Part shown: positions 50,671-63,600 of the stretch, one piece after another
Layout of the letters: the number at the start of each line of letters is the position of its first letter
How positions within the stretch are numbered: position 1 is the first letter of the stretch
From: Sympetrum striolatum
Lineage: Eukaryota; Arthropoda; Insecta; Odonata; Libellulidae
DNA: 64,000 nt
NCBI GenBank assembly: GCA_947579665.1
Contig: OX388349.1
Location: forward strand, 71,614,841-71,678,840
Direction: 5' to 3'
Translations under genes and position numbers: made by a program
The notes under the pieces: generated by a model
The model's input: only the letters and a program-made list of their open reading frames with translations
Told to the model about the DNA's origin: nothing
Database searches by the model: none

Positions 50671-50721
50671 TTCTTAGGAAAGGAAGAGAACACTTTGTCT
50701 TAGTTCCACAGTAAATTTATT

Positions 50722-50760
50722 ATGCGACCGGTTTCGACTAAGGTCTACTCATCTTCTGGC
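50722..50760 (-). ncRNA. Hammerhead-ribozyme-like motif in the PLE tail (degenerate)
   Basis: On the minus strand the tail reads AGATGAG, then a short GAC-CTTA-GTC stem, then CGAAACCGGTCGC. Hammerhead ribozymes have CUGAUGA, stem II, GAAA, a short stem III and a GUC-type cleavage site, and PLE terminal repeats are known to carry versions with a tiny stem III such as ACC/GGU. Here GAAAC, the ACCGGT mini-stem and GTC fit. The CUGAUGA box is altered, and three bases intrude before stem II, so it is probably inactive or mis-aligned by me. Confidence 0.4.
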
Positions 50761-50827
50761 AGAAAATACAAAAAGTGACACACGTATATATACAAGAGAC
50801 AACAATAAGCAAAAGGGTGGGGTAAGT

Positions 50828-51606
50828 CTAAGGGTTGGGAAAGGATGAGGGGAGAGGAGGAAGCAGGTTGACGAGCGACAGCAGGGGGGAGGAAGAGTTG
50901 AAAAGGTACACATTGGTCAGGTTAAAGACATTTCTTTTGTGGATTAAAATCTCCATTTGTTCAAAAATATCGAGCTTTGGGCCCTTTGGTAATTGATGTA
51001 GAAGCTTAGCCTGAAAGTCCGAAGAATGATTTTCTTGCAGCAAGTGCATGGAAAAATGTGAAGCATCAGAACCATTTATGAAGGATTGTTTATGTTCCTT
51101 AATCCTAGTGCACAGACTTCTACCAGATTGACCCAAATAAATCGCTCCACAGTCATTACAAGTTAGTTTATAAACCCCAGATTTACGAGCAATGTCCAAC
51201 TTATCTTTCAATTAGTAAGTATTTTACCAATGTTGTTCAAAGTGTAGAAAGCAGGTTTGTGGTCTGGAGGGAGGGAGTTCGCAATCTTATAGCTAATTGG
51301 ACCAATAAAAGGGATTTTAACCCATTTAGTAATATCATCCTGTAGAGCAAGGGTGTGGTAAATACGTGACATATTTAATTTTCGTTGTTTCTTTTTCAAA
51401 ATAGCATCGATGAGTGAGACGGAATAACCATTAGCAACTGCAATTTGTTTTATAATTTGCAACTCCCGGGAAAAACTATCTTGATTAAGGGGTATATTAA
51501 TTAATCTATGGATTAGACTATGAAAAGCAGCGCTTTTGTGCTGGATAGGAGCATTTGAAGTTGCGTGAATAGCATGATTCGTGTATGAAGGTTTTCGGAA
51601 ATTCAG
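50828..51606 (-). pseudogene. Penelope-like reverse transcriptase/GIY-YIG endonuclease fragment
   Basis: The intact family protein copies PLE RNA at a nick made by its own GIY-YIG nuclease. Only the C-terminal ~258 residues remain, in two frames. The first frame (51606-51211, ~132 residues) has the linker hallmarks FRKPSYT, IHATSNAPIQHK, ANGYS and KWVKIPFIGPIS..IA, ending in FYTLNNIGKIL and a TGA at 51208-51210. The second frame (51208-50831) carries GVYKLTC (the GIY strand) and AIYLGQSGRS (the YIG strand) with R..KEH after it. It ends with the FEQME acidic position and a VFNLTN segment, closing with TAG at 50828-50830. Joining the two needs a one-base shift, so a single indel broke the ORF. 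The catalytic RT palm is missing. Neither TTG at the frame openings is a real start. Confidence 0.93.
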
Positions 51607-51607
51607 A

Positions 51608-51619
51608 AAACATAATATT
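51608..51619 (+). repeat. Target-site duplication, copy adjoining PLE 5' truncation
   Basis: The second copy of the 12-bp direct repeat. It directly abuts the codon at which PLE similarity begins (51604-51606), so the truncation point is fixed to the base. Confidence 0.85.
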
Positions 51620-52430
51620 CCAAAAATCTATCTTTATCGTACGAACGATTTAAAATTTAAAAGTTTATCATTTGACTACTCACTCATTAAGTCACCTGAG
51701 CTTTCATTTGAAACCAGTCCTGCTTTAAAAGTTTCAATGTAGAACTTTAGAAGGTGATTATATATTTATTTACATAAATTCAAAACTATCACATAAAGGT
51801 TAAAAAGTTTTTTTATAACTCAAAGAATGGGCATATTATTTGCCGAACCCGTTTATTTGAAATATTTCCATCATGTAGGATAATCGGCCAATTCTATCGT
51901 TCGCAGCACTTTTTTGAAACGCTTCTTTCAGTTTCCTGTTTTCCAAAGACGGTAGGGAAAATCAATAAAAATATTAAAACGGGAAACCACCAATATAATA
52001 GACCCATGTCAGCCAAACGGAGCTTTTACAATTAGCTATGCTTCTCCGAAAAAACAAAAAGTTTCATTGCACAATTTTAGTATAATCGATTTTCCTCGTC
52101 ATATTAATCATTCCAATGACAATGATGAGTATCAGAATCAAATTATAATTGTTTTATTTATTGTATACTTAATTAAACTAAATTACAACAGAACTTTCAT
52201 GGTTTCAATATCTAAGAGAGAAAGTATCGGGCATACGATTGATGTGACATGAGACCACATATGAACGAAAGAAGAATAATGGTAACAAAATTCATTCAAT
52301 TTGTATCCATGAAGGAGGAAAATTAAGTATCCATTTACTTCCTAACATCCAAATGCTTTAGGGCCGAGCCTCATTTCACTTCATTGAAAAGGGATCTAAA
52401 ACATCAGTCTACAATTAATCAACTCAAATA
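51620..52430. other. A+T-rich DNA, nothing recognised
   Basis: Flanking DNA of the PLE insertion, with no further retroelement sequence upstream of the truncation point. Only short anonymous frames are present. Confidence 0.6.
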
Positions 52431-53080
52431 AACATTCCTCGCGTGCTGGACATCAAAGAAAATCCTCTGCACTCGTACGAAGCGAGGGGTTTGCCAAAAC
52501 AACAAAGGCGCTTCTGGAAGCCTCAAAGTCATAACCCCATTCAGCAGGGAATGTTATTGAGCAAACACCACCCTAAGAGCAACTGTTTGCCAAGTTTCCC
52601 TTCGCTACATTTTCAAACGAATTAGCGCGGTGCGTATGGGACATGTATACGTGCGAACAGATACGGCGTCTCTGGAAATCAGCTAAGAGAATCACCAGAA
52701 GCTTACGGGGGAGGCTCCCGAGAGAGATATTTCTCCAACGGCTGTCCTATCCATTTTGAAGAGTATTCCCGAAACGACTGCATTCCCCAAACGCCGAAAA
52801 GAGATCCGCAAACGTCAAACTGGAGATCGGCGGGACGCATGCACTCCTTCCCCATGGGCGTTTAATATTCAACGTATCTTTCGAGAGATAATCCCCAGAT
52901 CTCGAAATATTTATACGGCATCGGCAATGATCGATCAATCAATGTGCGTGTTGAAAGGAGAAAAACACAAGGGGGATGTTGAAACGGAGCAACGACAGCA
53001 TGGCAAACTCATCCACCATTCAAAGAGCATTAACCAATACTCAACGTTGGAAACTGACATTCCATAAATATTATCTTCTC
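52431..53080. other. G+C-richer island
   Basis: Plus frames of 60 and 103 codons (52443-52625, 52756-53067), with an opposed minus frame. The 103-codon product is R/K/H-rich with no domain I recognise. CpG is more frequent than in the flanks. Function unknown. Confidence 0.4.
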
Positions 53081-54900
53081 ATGAGATCCATTATCCATCG
53101 CGAAATTTGATTCTTAATTTCAACAGAATATAACAGCAAATATTATAAAACTACATCATCTCGTTATTACGCTACATCGGCTTAGCATTGGGAGGAACGA
53201 GAACATGACCTCAGTATGAAGGAGGTACATCTAAACCATGTATTTTTTATTTTATGAAAAATAGGGCAGTATAAAATCTTATAAAAAAGTTTCAAAATGT
53301 ATGACAATTCTTTATTCTAACACATGAACACAAAGTTCTCACATCGGTTAACAAATGAATTACTCTTTCATACCTGTACTTAAATTCAATCCATATAATT
53401 CTCTTCTAATTATTTTATCTTTAGATAATAATAATATAATGAAATAAATAATATACATAACAATAATCGATCAAGCGAAAAATATTATTTACGCATAATA
53501 ATTTAACTTACACGAGGTTTGAGAGTCTATTTACAGCATTTCCGTCATGGAAGCAAAATGGGATGAAAGATACACACTGTTACACTATAGATAATGGGTA
53601 AAATATGTACAATGCAACTTTAAAAAAAACGAAAACCACTTTTGGCAAATCATTCTTCATAAAATTATTTATGTAGAAACGCCAATCGAAAAATATCTCA
53701 AATCAATATCCAATATGAAAGAAAAGAAAAAATAATATACTTTTACGAGCTCACACATACTTTCAAAGACTTACTTTAATCTAAACATAAACCTGCTCCA
53801 AAAATTTCGAGCATAGTAAGATGTGGAGTAACGTATTTCAATTCTATTTAGAGGTTTTACTGCTGATTCATGGATATCAAGGGGAAAAGTATATATCTTC
53901 GAGTAAACATCTGCAGAATATTTCGTCAAGGCCTTGTTCGAGTCAGACAGCATTCCTTCGAGGACAAGCCACCGGATCGACACCACCGCCAATTTTAATC
54001 GATTTTCCTTTTAGGATTTGGAACCGGATCCACTGCCTCTCTAATTCAGCTTCCAGATTCATCTCAGTGCTCTGCCAAAACTGGAAAAGTAGTCCCTAAT
54101 ATTTTGCAATGACTAAAGATTTTTTAAAACTACAAAATTTCCCCTCGGGAATAGAACCCAAGACTGCTATTCATTGAAGATTTAAGTTCTGATAGGACGG
54201 CTAATTGCAAATCTACAATTAGATCTTCAGAGGTGCCTTACAAGACACCTTTCGGCGAGTGGAAGAAGGTGCATAACAAAATCTCGAATATGTTACCGTA
54301 GTGTATGGTTTACGTAAAAGAAATCTTGAAGAGGCAGTTTCTTGCATCTAGTTCCTTACATTTTTCCTCAATGAATGATCGGGCTGCGACAAGATGGGTT
54401 TAGAATATCTTCTACAACTTTTGAGAACGTAGTGTATATATCCGAACTCATTGAAAAAGTTATACCCTAAAATCTAACATTCTTTTTAAAAATGACTCCC
54501 ATCCTATTTCGAAGAGAATCCTGGTGACGCTTTTTGAATTGTCCCAACAAGTTTAAAAAAAACGCACGGGTTTATGTTGAACCTTTTTGTAATTCACGAA
54601 TGCATCGCTCGTCGGCAGGGTCTCATACACTACAGCATACTCTTAAGTTAATACGTGTAAATATGAAATTCATCTTAGTGCTGTTTCAAAACTGGAATAT
54701 TTGCCCATACGGCGAATCGAGCCCAGGATCGCTTGGCACGGAAGATTAAAGCGATATTCAAACCGCAAAATTGTGGTAATCAACGAGCCGAGTAGCTTTG
54801 AATACACACTGAAGGAATTCAAGGGTATTTATCGATACTTCGGTATCCCCAGACAAATCAGCAAATAATTCCCGATAACCAAGCCATCCTTTACAGCGGA
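53081..54900. other. A+T-rich and mixed DNA, no supported gene
   Basis: The frame at 53821-54099 (92 codons, plus) overlaps an opposed 73-codon frame. The one at 54534-54749 is also anonymous. No repeats or RNAs are visible. Confidence 0.5.
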
Positions 54901-55500
54901 GTGCAGCCACTCAAAATAGCTTCCTAGAAATCGACAATCTGTTTCCTCCCAGATTATCAACAGAACGAGGACCATTTCTCAACTTGCACATTCACTCAAC
55001 ACTTCCCACAAATCTCCCTCATCCATTCCAATCTTTCTCCCTTCGCCAGGGATGTGCCGCGAACCAACAATACCGGAATATAGACTCCACTGGCTTTTTC
55101 GGACGAACTCCCACAAAATGACGACCCCGCCTCTTTTTTCATCAAAGCGGAGACCGGAATTTCGACGCTTTGAAGAGAGAGAGGTCGATAGTCAATTGTT
55201 CCCTTCTCCCCTTCACGAGACACGCGTCCGATGCGTGTGTGCCTGGGATTCGTTTTGCTATCTCCGATTCCCGAAGGCTCCTCTTTCCTTAGCACCTTCC
55301 TTCCCTTGATATAAGGCATGTCTTTTGCTGCATAAACCATTTTCTCTTCGAGGCAGTTACGTGTTGAAATAATAGACCGTATACAAAATACGACGCTTCA
55401 CATGATCTGAAGTCGGGTACCTTCCACCCGAAAAGGGCCCAGTTGGTAGGGTAAAAGACAAAACGTCCCAAAGGAGGCGCTTCTTTTCCTTACTTGAGAG
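54901..55500. other. CpG-containing, pyrimidine-biased island
   Basis: Opposed frames of 114 codons (minus, 54996-55340) and 85 codons (plus, 55052-55309) share the same sequence. No family motif is present in either. I list it as an island of unknown role. Confidence 0.4.
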
Positions 55501-58500
55501 AGTCTTTCGTTAAATAATTGTTTAGGGATAACAGTTAATAAGGATAAACTGTTTTGTAGTTATGATTGTAGCTTATTACATATAGATAGATACATAGGTT
55601 TTATATAGTACATTTATATATTATACCACAGTTTAGAAAGAGGAACGATATCCGGTCACATCGCGAAATTTAAAATAGAAATAAATTCGTTATACATCGG
55701 GCAGAAATAAAAAGAAAAAAAATAAACCAAAATCTCTAATGATTCGAAAGAGTATTTTAATTCGCGTTCTAAATTAATAAGAGGCGAAAATTCGCAATTC
55801 TGTTGATTTCTGAAGAGAATTAAATAAGCGCGTTTAGTTACAAAACATTTGAAATGTTGCACAATCAAGTAAACTGATAAGTTACTGAAACATACAACTC
55901 TACGAATTCACTTGAATAAATAATTCGTTTTGGAAATTTTCGTTTAAAATTTAATCGGAAATACCGAATAAATGCCGAGAAAATTTCCTAAGAAAAACAA
56001 AATTGTTTCCAACGATAAAGGGAAATCGTACTATTTATTGCGTAAATGGGACTTATTTTACCATCCTCGGATTAAAATTTAAGTAAGAGCCGATCAAAAA
56101 ATTGGAAAAACGATTTGATCTTGATTTTAATAGGAGACAAGATATTTTATTTCATATGAGCTTTGTTATACGGGAGATAGAATTACATGGAATGGAATTT
56201 TACTTACACGTTAAACTCTCTCATCAAGTTCTTAATTTTTCACTGAAATCGTTTGCTGACAGAAAGTATGCCGATTATACAATATAAGAGGTATTCGGAG
56301 CTAAAGAATACCTTCGGAAGAACTCTATTACAATTAAATTTCAAAAATTCAATTTAATATCAAAGACCGAAATGTATGGTTACAATATTTATGGAGGGAT
56401 GGATTACTACCATTTTCTTTGGAAATTTATTTTCGGATACATTCAGTTTCTCTATATCACACTTCATTAACGTCTCCGGCTCTATAATACCCGCTTTACA
56501 AAGAAAGCGGCGACGATTTCGTCTCCATTCCGGTATATCACTTCATTTTGGGGTCCGGAAATTATTTTCCCGGTAGCACCACGAGGTTATAATGGTCGCA
56601 ACTTATTTTCCATGAATTAACTTCCTGAAAGTTGAAGCTTCCCATAAGTCAAAATGTCTCATAAAACAGCTACGGCTGATAACCTTGGATTTATGTAACT
56701 CTGACGACAAGAGCAATGAGTCTCAGGCCTAAAACGTCAAAATTAATGTAAAGAATTTCCAGCATCGATTCCACAGACCAAGAAAGAGAAAGTCTGCCCA
56801 AAAACCCCTCCAAAATAGTATTCATAACGCATCTTCCGGTGAAAGTCATGCATCTAGAAGATCCAATATCCCTGAATAAAAAATATTTCAAGCCCATCAT
56901 GTGAATCCTGCATGAATATGACTGGAATGCAAGAATTAAACAAAATAACTTGTATTTGTACATTTTAACTTTGAAAATCGTAGATATGGAGGAAATGGGA
57001 GTTCAAGACGAAATAAAAACTCAAAACGTCTGCGGAATTATCATGAAAATATTGCATAACAATAATGCAATTATAACATGCCCTCATTCATATGCAAATT
57101 TAGGACAAATATCGCAGTTATGACCCATCGCAATCAATTCTATTTAAAATAAGTTATTCCTGTAAAATGATAATACTTATCACCAGATGTAGAGCTTCCT
57201 TACAAAATTAAAGCAAAATTTTAAAAAATAATTCTGATCCAATAGTTAGTTTTACATACCAAATTGGGATAGGGAACTGTAATTAATAAGTGAATGAGAA
57301 TCAATTATATAACTCCGTATGAAATAGTATTTCTTTTCAAAATTTCCAGCTTTAATCTCGTTGTCTCTCCCGTTATTTCCGTAGCAAATTTCAATATTCA
57401 CGGGACGTAAACTCCAGCAATTAGTGCAACATGTCATTAATACACTACTAAAATGAATTCGTGTGGCTCATTTACAACATGCCATTGAACCATGTTTGAA
57501 CACCTATTCCAAAGCATAATGCAAAATCTAGCTACGTTAATGATATATTTGGATGCATGAAATGAAAGAACACTAGAAAAGGTAAATGTAATATTATTTA
57601 TTTAGATTAATCAACTTCATGGACGACTTCTGAATAGAGTCTCCACATTAATATCAATCTAACATTATATCAGACTTCAGATAAAAATTAGAACAAAATA
57701 TAGTAATTATACGCTAATCTTGTCCACCAAAATATATGAAGAATGCATAAAATTTAGATTTGGAGACTACGGAAAAGAATGAAAAAACTAAGAAAAACAA
57801 ACCAACTATTCACAAACCCAATTGAGTTTCAAAAATCTAAAGAATTTAAAAACACCCTCGTAAGCTGGCTAAAGATTACAACAACTTTATGAGCACCAGT
57901 GAAAACTGGAAAAAGGAACATACAGGAATACTTTCGCTTTAAAAATTAAATTTGCTTTATCATCGGTGGTTTCACATTACGTTACTATCATAAAACAAGC
58001 AGTAAAATTATTCACAGCGCATGAAGTGGTGCTATAAATAAGCAAAAGTAGACGTGGAATGCAAGTTATAAGCTAAAAAACATATAAAAGCACACATTAC
58101 CTAATGCTGAATACATAAATAATATGAATTTTAAAGGAAACCTAAAATGTAAAACTGTGGGGTAGTATTTAAAATACTGCTCTGAGCCTTCAAAGGATAT
58201 CATTCTGCATTTTCATTATTAGCTCTTAAATTGATTATGAGAGATTAGAATGGTTCGTCTATAATTCTATTTAATGGCAATATTAATCCCCATTCATCGA
58301 AAAATCGTCAAAAACATTCAGGCTGTTTTGAGACAAAGAGAACGCATTTAACTGATTCTGTAGCTTTAATTTATAATTAAAGAAGAAAAGGAAAAGCATG
58401 ATGAAGTTTATACGGTTCGTATAACAGAAAAAACATTTCTGGGCTAACTGTGGCAATGTAAGACTCAAATACTTCTATGAATTCTATATGAACAAGAATT

Positions 58501-58520
58501 TAAATATTTATTTCTTCTAA
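55501..58520. other. A+T-rich DNA, nothing recognised
   Basis: Frames up to 90 codons on either strand carry no recognisable motif. A mixed patch near 56370-56580 is short. I see no RNA gene, repeat array or mobile element end. Confidence 0.6.
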
Positions 58521-59350
58521 ACGATTTAAAATCGGCATCCCCGCAAAATAAACACACCTGCAAGGAACGTTTCCTGAGCATAAAGATCACGCGGATTTCC
58601 CTCAAAATACGAAAAACGTCGACATTTCAGAGGGAACTTCAAATTCCCTCCAACCCTCCGCGCATACATTTTCGACGACAAACTGCGGAATAATGTTTGG
58701 AAACCGTTCTCCATTTCGGTTTACACTCCGGTACATCTCGGATACGAACAACAATTTTCATAAGAAACGCCTTCCATTCACGCGCCGGATTCTAAAGGAA
58801 ACTTTTCGCGAATCCTCCTCGAGACGCCATCAGATCAAGAGGAAAAACGGGGAGGGGGGGACGGTGACAGCGTGATGAATCGATTTCGGAGAATTCTGCG
58901 AAAGAAAGAGCTTTCTCGGTAAACTTTCACTCTCTTCCCATGACCTCATGATCGCTCTATCCACGACTGCGGCATTCATTTGCCGGGATTCCTTCGATCC
59001 GATGCGTGCGCCGCATTATTCGAAATTATTGCGACGACATTACGGAATCAATTAGTCTGCCCACGTTTCCGATTGCAGAAGTGATTGGAGAGTTATGGGT
59101 GCGATTAAAATATTAATGCAATGCCTCCCCGGCGGATTAGGGATTTATAATTATTATTAACTGCCCGCTCTACGCCGTGGAGCCTCATTACGCCGAGGAC
59201 GGCCGTATGAGCTCGTTGGTGAGGTAATGAAATGAAATATTAATTCACCGGTATTTATGACTGGAAGGTTGCGAGCGATGTTTGCAGAGAAGTCGTTATT
59301 TGTTTTAAATCGAGCGCATTAATGAACTTGAATGTTTTTTTCGATGGGAT
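58521..59350. promoter_or_regulatory. Candidate regulatory island rich in homeodomain cores
   Basis: A CpG-containing island without a credible frame. Between about 59100 and 59260 it packs GGATTA (59134-59139, the K50 Otx/bicoid-type core), several ATTA, TAAT and ATTAAT cores and CCGCC-type G+C blocks into 160 bases. Alternation of TAAT cores with CpG-rich spacers, in DNA that is otherwise plain A+T, is typical of deeply conserved developmental enhancers. Chance TAAT occurrence is a real alternative. Confidence 0.3.
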
Positions 59351-60215
59351 GATGCGTTTTGAGTGCAGTGCTGGATATATAAGATTCAGGGGCTGCTCAA
59401 CTCGGACATTACAGTAATAGCTGGATGCATAAGATCAAGGGGGAGTCTCAAATATGTAGTGTCTCTAGCGGAGATGAAGATATACGAAATGGAAATATTT
59501 CACAAGGCAGAGAAATGCCATTACCATAACACACTAAAGACGAGTAAATTATCAGTAGTATTACTAAAACTCATGGTATATTACGGCTTGTAAATAATAA
59601 AAATATACAAGGAAGACCTTAAAACTGGATTCCTCGTTATCTTAAACGTATCTTTATTAAGTTTTCTTTACGTAATAATGAACAAATTTGCAACATAAAA
59701 TGCAATCATGGTGACTAATAAGCCACAAGACATTTAACGATCGAGTTTCCAAGAGCCTTTATCAGAAAAAAATGATAATATACATTGATATAATATAATA
59801 ATCATATAATCTTTGAAACCAGTCCTTGTTAAGAAAGCTAATTCTTTTTCGTTCCTTTACCAACCTCAAATACCTTGGAAGAAATTCAATTATCCATACA
59901 TTCAACAAAGGAGGTAGATGGTACTCCAATTCACCTTTAAATTATCTCAATCCGGTTAACGTTATACATGGATATAGTTGCCTTAAAAAGATTTAGTAAT
60001 AATGAAATCAGGACGGTTTCATTATGGTTTTTAACTCATCTAACATATAGTATCAAGTGCCCCTGAGCTTGTTCGTTGGCTCGTTGAATTTTTAGCTTGA
60101 GCAAGAAATAAAATTTTAATCATAAATCGGTTTGCTTAATTAAAGAACATAAGTAATACTCCAACATCCAAAACAACCCGAGTCTCCCTCCTATTGAGAT
60201 ATTCACAGAACATCA
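59351..60215. other. A+T-rich DNA, nothing recognised
   Basis: A 76-codon plus frame at 59363-59593 is anonymous. Otherwise empty. Confidence 0.6.
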
Positions 60216-60800
60216 TCATTAACTTCACCTTTTACAACTCAGAACGCTATCAAAAAACCCAACTTTTGATATCGAGCACGTCTTAAAGCAATCGAAAAAA
60301 ACCGTCTTAACTTCCCCATGGCAACGGGGAGCTTTCCAACTAATAAACCCCGAAAAATAGCCCTTTCTCGCACTTCCTAAACCCACCTCCCTCGTCTTCA
60401 TCCCCTCTTTATTTGTTCGCACCGTGTTTCCTCCATCGCTTCCTCCCACCGAATTGACGCCCTGTCTCTTCCATGACAACCGCCCGCGTATAACCCATTT
60501 GCTACGCGACAATCCCTTCAGCCGCTCCTGTCAGCCGCCCTTCCCCATGCAGAATGCCACGGATTAATGCCCGACGGCAAAGCGACTCGGGCTTTTCATA
60601 CCGAAACTTGACCTCGAAACAGCCTAAGTCAACCGCGCCATTCAACAGCGAAAGCTGCGCAGAGATTTCGAGATAAGCGCAACCCTAGCTCTTTCCCCGT
60701 GTACGCGTTTATTAATTCATTTTTAGCGATGGAGCGAGGGTGTTACTTTCCCAGGTTAAAAGGAGGGACTAAGGAGTCGAGGTAAGGAACTCATGTGCGA
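60216..60800. other. CpG-containing island, pyrimidine-rich on the plus strand
   Basis: One 95-codon minus frame (60225-60512) is G/K/R/S-rich and has no domain. CCCCATGGCAACGGGG near 60314-60329 and the related CCATGACAAC near 60471 look like RFX X-box half sites. The island could be regulatory. No transcript is predicted. Confidence 0.35.
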
Positions 60801-63600
60801 CGTGATATAAATATGAGTAAAGTGGGGCGATGGAAATATTACACGGCGGCAAATTTTGAGTCTCGTTGAACTCGACCAATATCAACTAATACATATTAAC
60901 TTCTGTTTTCATAAAATCCAAGATTATTTAATTTATAGAGGAATTTCCCTTAATCCGGTCTCGTGACCGTGTGCCGTTTCCCAAAAAATTGACATTTACG
61001 AATTATCAAGACGAAAAGAACTGTAGCTATTTTAATCTACCATGACTTCATTTATAGCGAAATTGAGACTGAACCAGTCGTGTGAGTATACAGAACATGT
61101 TCGTTATTACGCATGGGTGTTGAGTATGCCAAGCATGTTCGGAACTAGATTTTCTCACCTAATCGCTAAAGGTATGCCGAAATAGTTAGTTATGTGGAAA
61201 TCAGCGTGAGGTTGGTCCGCCATCTAGTAGCGGAATCCTTGATATTATACCTGAGATAGAATGTGTATTCATTCAGAACTAACCATCTTCACCAAATGTA
61301 ATTAACAGACGACATTAATATTTCCGTCTAGAAAGTAACCCGTTACTAAGGAAGGTGATATAGAATGCGATGGATAGGTTATAGATAAAGGGGTATACAT
61401 TTAAATATTTAGAAAGACTACCATGGAATTAAAACACCAAAATACCGAAATATATATTTTCAAAATACCGCACCAATATACAATACAGAAGAAGAGAAAA
61501 AGAATTTTTGCCAGATAAATAGCCGGGGATGGCAGAAAAATACTAGCGAAGGAATGGGGTGTAAGATGAGACGATGAAAAATACAAAAATAGCAACCTCA
61601 CGCGAAGGGCGGATGCTAATGACTATCCAATGAAGAAATATTATACTTTCGGCCATTTTTTATTTCTCCTATGAGACCGACTACTTGCTGGATAAGACCC
61701 CGTTAATTACAACGTAAGGCCAGCTCTATTTCACTTTAATTTCCTCTAACGCGGGCATTTAGTGGCAAAAATATGCACCAAACGTAGGCAGAGATAAATA
61801 CATTAAAATAAATGCCAAATAAATCCATACCCAAGTGAGATGTCAAACACATCTTAAAGATATTATCTCGAAAAGATGCCAGTCAGCCGCTATTGATTTT
61901 CCGAACGACGTATATTTGGTAAACACTCTCCTCCAACGACCATTCCTTTTCATTGCTTCCCTTCTAAATCTTACAAACACAATCTAGTTCGTTTCTCTCT
62001 GTTGCTGGGAGACGTTTATGTACTCAACCACGGAAATATTTTCGTCCAAAATATAGAGGCTATTCTTACAAAGTAGCACTCAAATCAAAAGAGATATAAT
62101 CCGGTTGTAATATTCTTAAATAGGCTAAAATATTAATCGATTAAGAGACTAAATAGGCTAAGCATTGACATTTTCAAGTATTACAAGCATGTGAAGCACA
62201 AATATAAACATGCTCAACCCCTATGACTGACGGCATCGAGAATACTCTGACATAATTGTAACAACGAATTATCCTTGAAATTTTAAAAAGAATTTCGAAA
62301 CTTGTACTTAGCTGAATTCCAGTCATGAATGCGATAATCACAGGAATCTTATGCATGCACTGAAAATGTTAGATTATATAAGCCCTTTTCGGCGTTGAGT
62401 TTGGTAAAGTTAAGCCAAAGTTTCCCAACCCCATCTTTCGTTTTCATAATTTGTTTTTAATAATGAAAAATGAAAGAGGAATGTAATAATACCCCCAATC
62501 TATTAGTGACGGACCAATATTACGTGAAACACTCGAAGAGAAAGAAAATAAAAACAGCCCGGAATGCAGGATTTTCCACACGTATTCGCATTGGAAGATC
62601 GTAACAATTAATAAATTAACAAACACGGCGGTGAAGACCACAAACAATGAAATAAATTCAATCCCGCAAGTTTGTATACATGTTCCGCAATTTCCATGAG
62701 AGCATTGTAATCCGAACAATTAAAATTGTTTCGAAATGTTTATGTAATTTACAAAATGAAAATATTTCTGACATATTTTCAAAACCGTAACAAAATTTGG
62801 TATCAAGTTAGACATGCACGCAGAGCTTTAGACATTCAAAATTGTTCAAATTTACTAGAGTTCTGAATGGAGATGAAAACATTAGGCGTTTATCCATGTT
62901 CTAAGGAGCCTTAATGCTCCGCGTAAAGTTAAGAAATATTCCGCAAAAGAATTATGAAATAGGCACCGTCTCGTACCATTTAAGAAGTGAGACGAATTAA
63001 AAACATAATTGAGAGTTAAGGACTATTAACTTTGCAAACAGATTTTGCTATCATATGGCTCTTAACTCTTGAACTAATCCTTTAACACTGCTTTTCGACA
63101 CTAAAAAATAGCCTTATTGCTCCCTTCTAATCTTAAAATTGATGAAGTGTTTTAAAATTTAAAAAGGTAAGATTGATAGTCACTAAAATAGAACTTTTAT
63201 GACTACAATGGCATTGGGAATTTATTTGGATAAGGAAAATTTACGAGGCAAAAATACTAAAATTACAGAAGAAAGAACTTGAAGGCGAAATTAAATCGAG
63301 TATCCCACTTCCCAAGTTGGTTCTGAGTTACCACGGAAGAACTATCTTTCCTCTGATTCTGAGACTATCAACAGAATACGATGAGCTACAGAAACACTCT
63401 TGTTACTACATATTTCAATAGCAACGAATTCAGGCAAAGAAATACTATCTGGATCAAATCACAAGGACAAATCAAACATTGTTTTCAAGAGAGATAGCAA
63501 AAAATGTTAGAATCATCAAGGATTCAAAAATTCAGAATTTTGAACAGCTTCTACCTGGAAAATAGGAGGTGGAGAGAAATTATTCAGAAAATTTTTCAAA
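60801..63600. other. A+T-rich DNA, no supported gene
   Basis: The palindromic GAACATGTTC (61093-61102) and AAGCATGTTC (61131-61140) fit the p53-family half-site pattern but are 28 bases apart. The 91-codon hydrophobic minus frame at 62444-62719 is anonymous. Nothing else is seen. Confidence 0.55.

Larger units (their letters stand above)
50671..51607 (-). mobile_element. 5'-truncated Penelope-like retroelement (PLE)
   Basis: This 937-bp insertion holds the last part of a Penelope-like reverse transcriptase followed by a GIY-YIG endonuclease and about 150 bases of 3' tail, all on the minus strand. Both edges are defined by an exact 12-bp direct repeat, AAACATAATATT, at 50659-50670 and 51608-51619, which I read as the target-site duplication. 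PLEs insert by target-primed reverse transcription, are often cut short at the 5' end, and have variable-length duplications. Truncation, duplication and orientation all agree. The intact duplication argues for a not very old insertion. The frameshift in the ORF shows it is dead. Confidence 0.92.
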
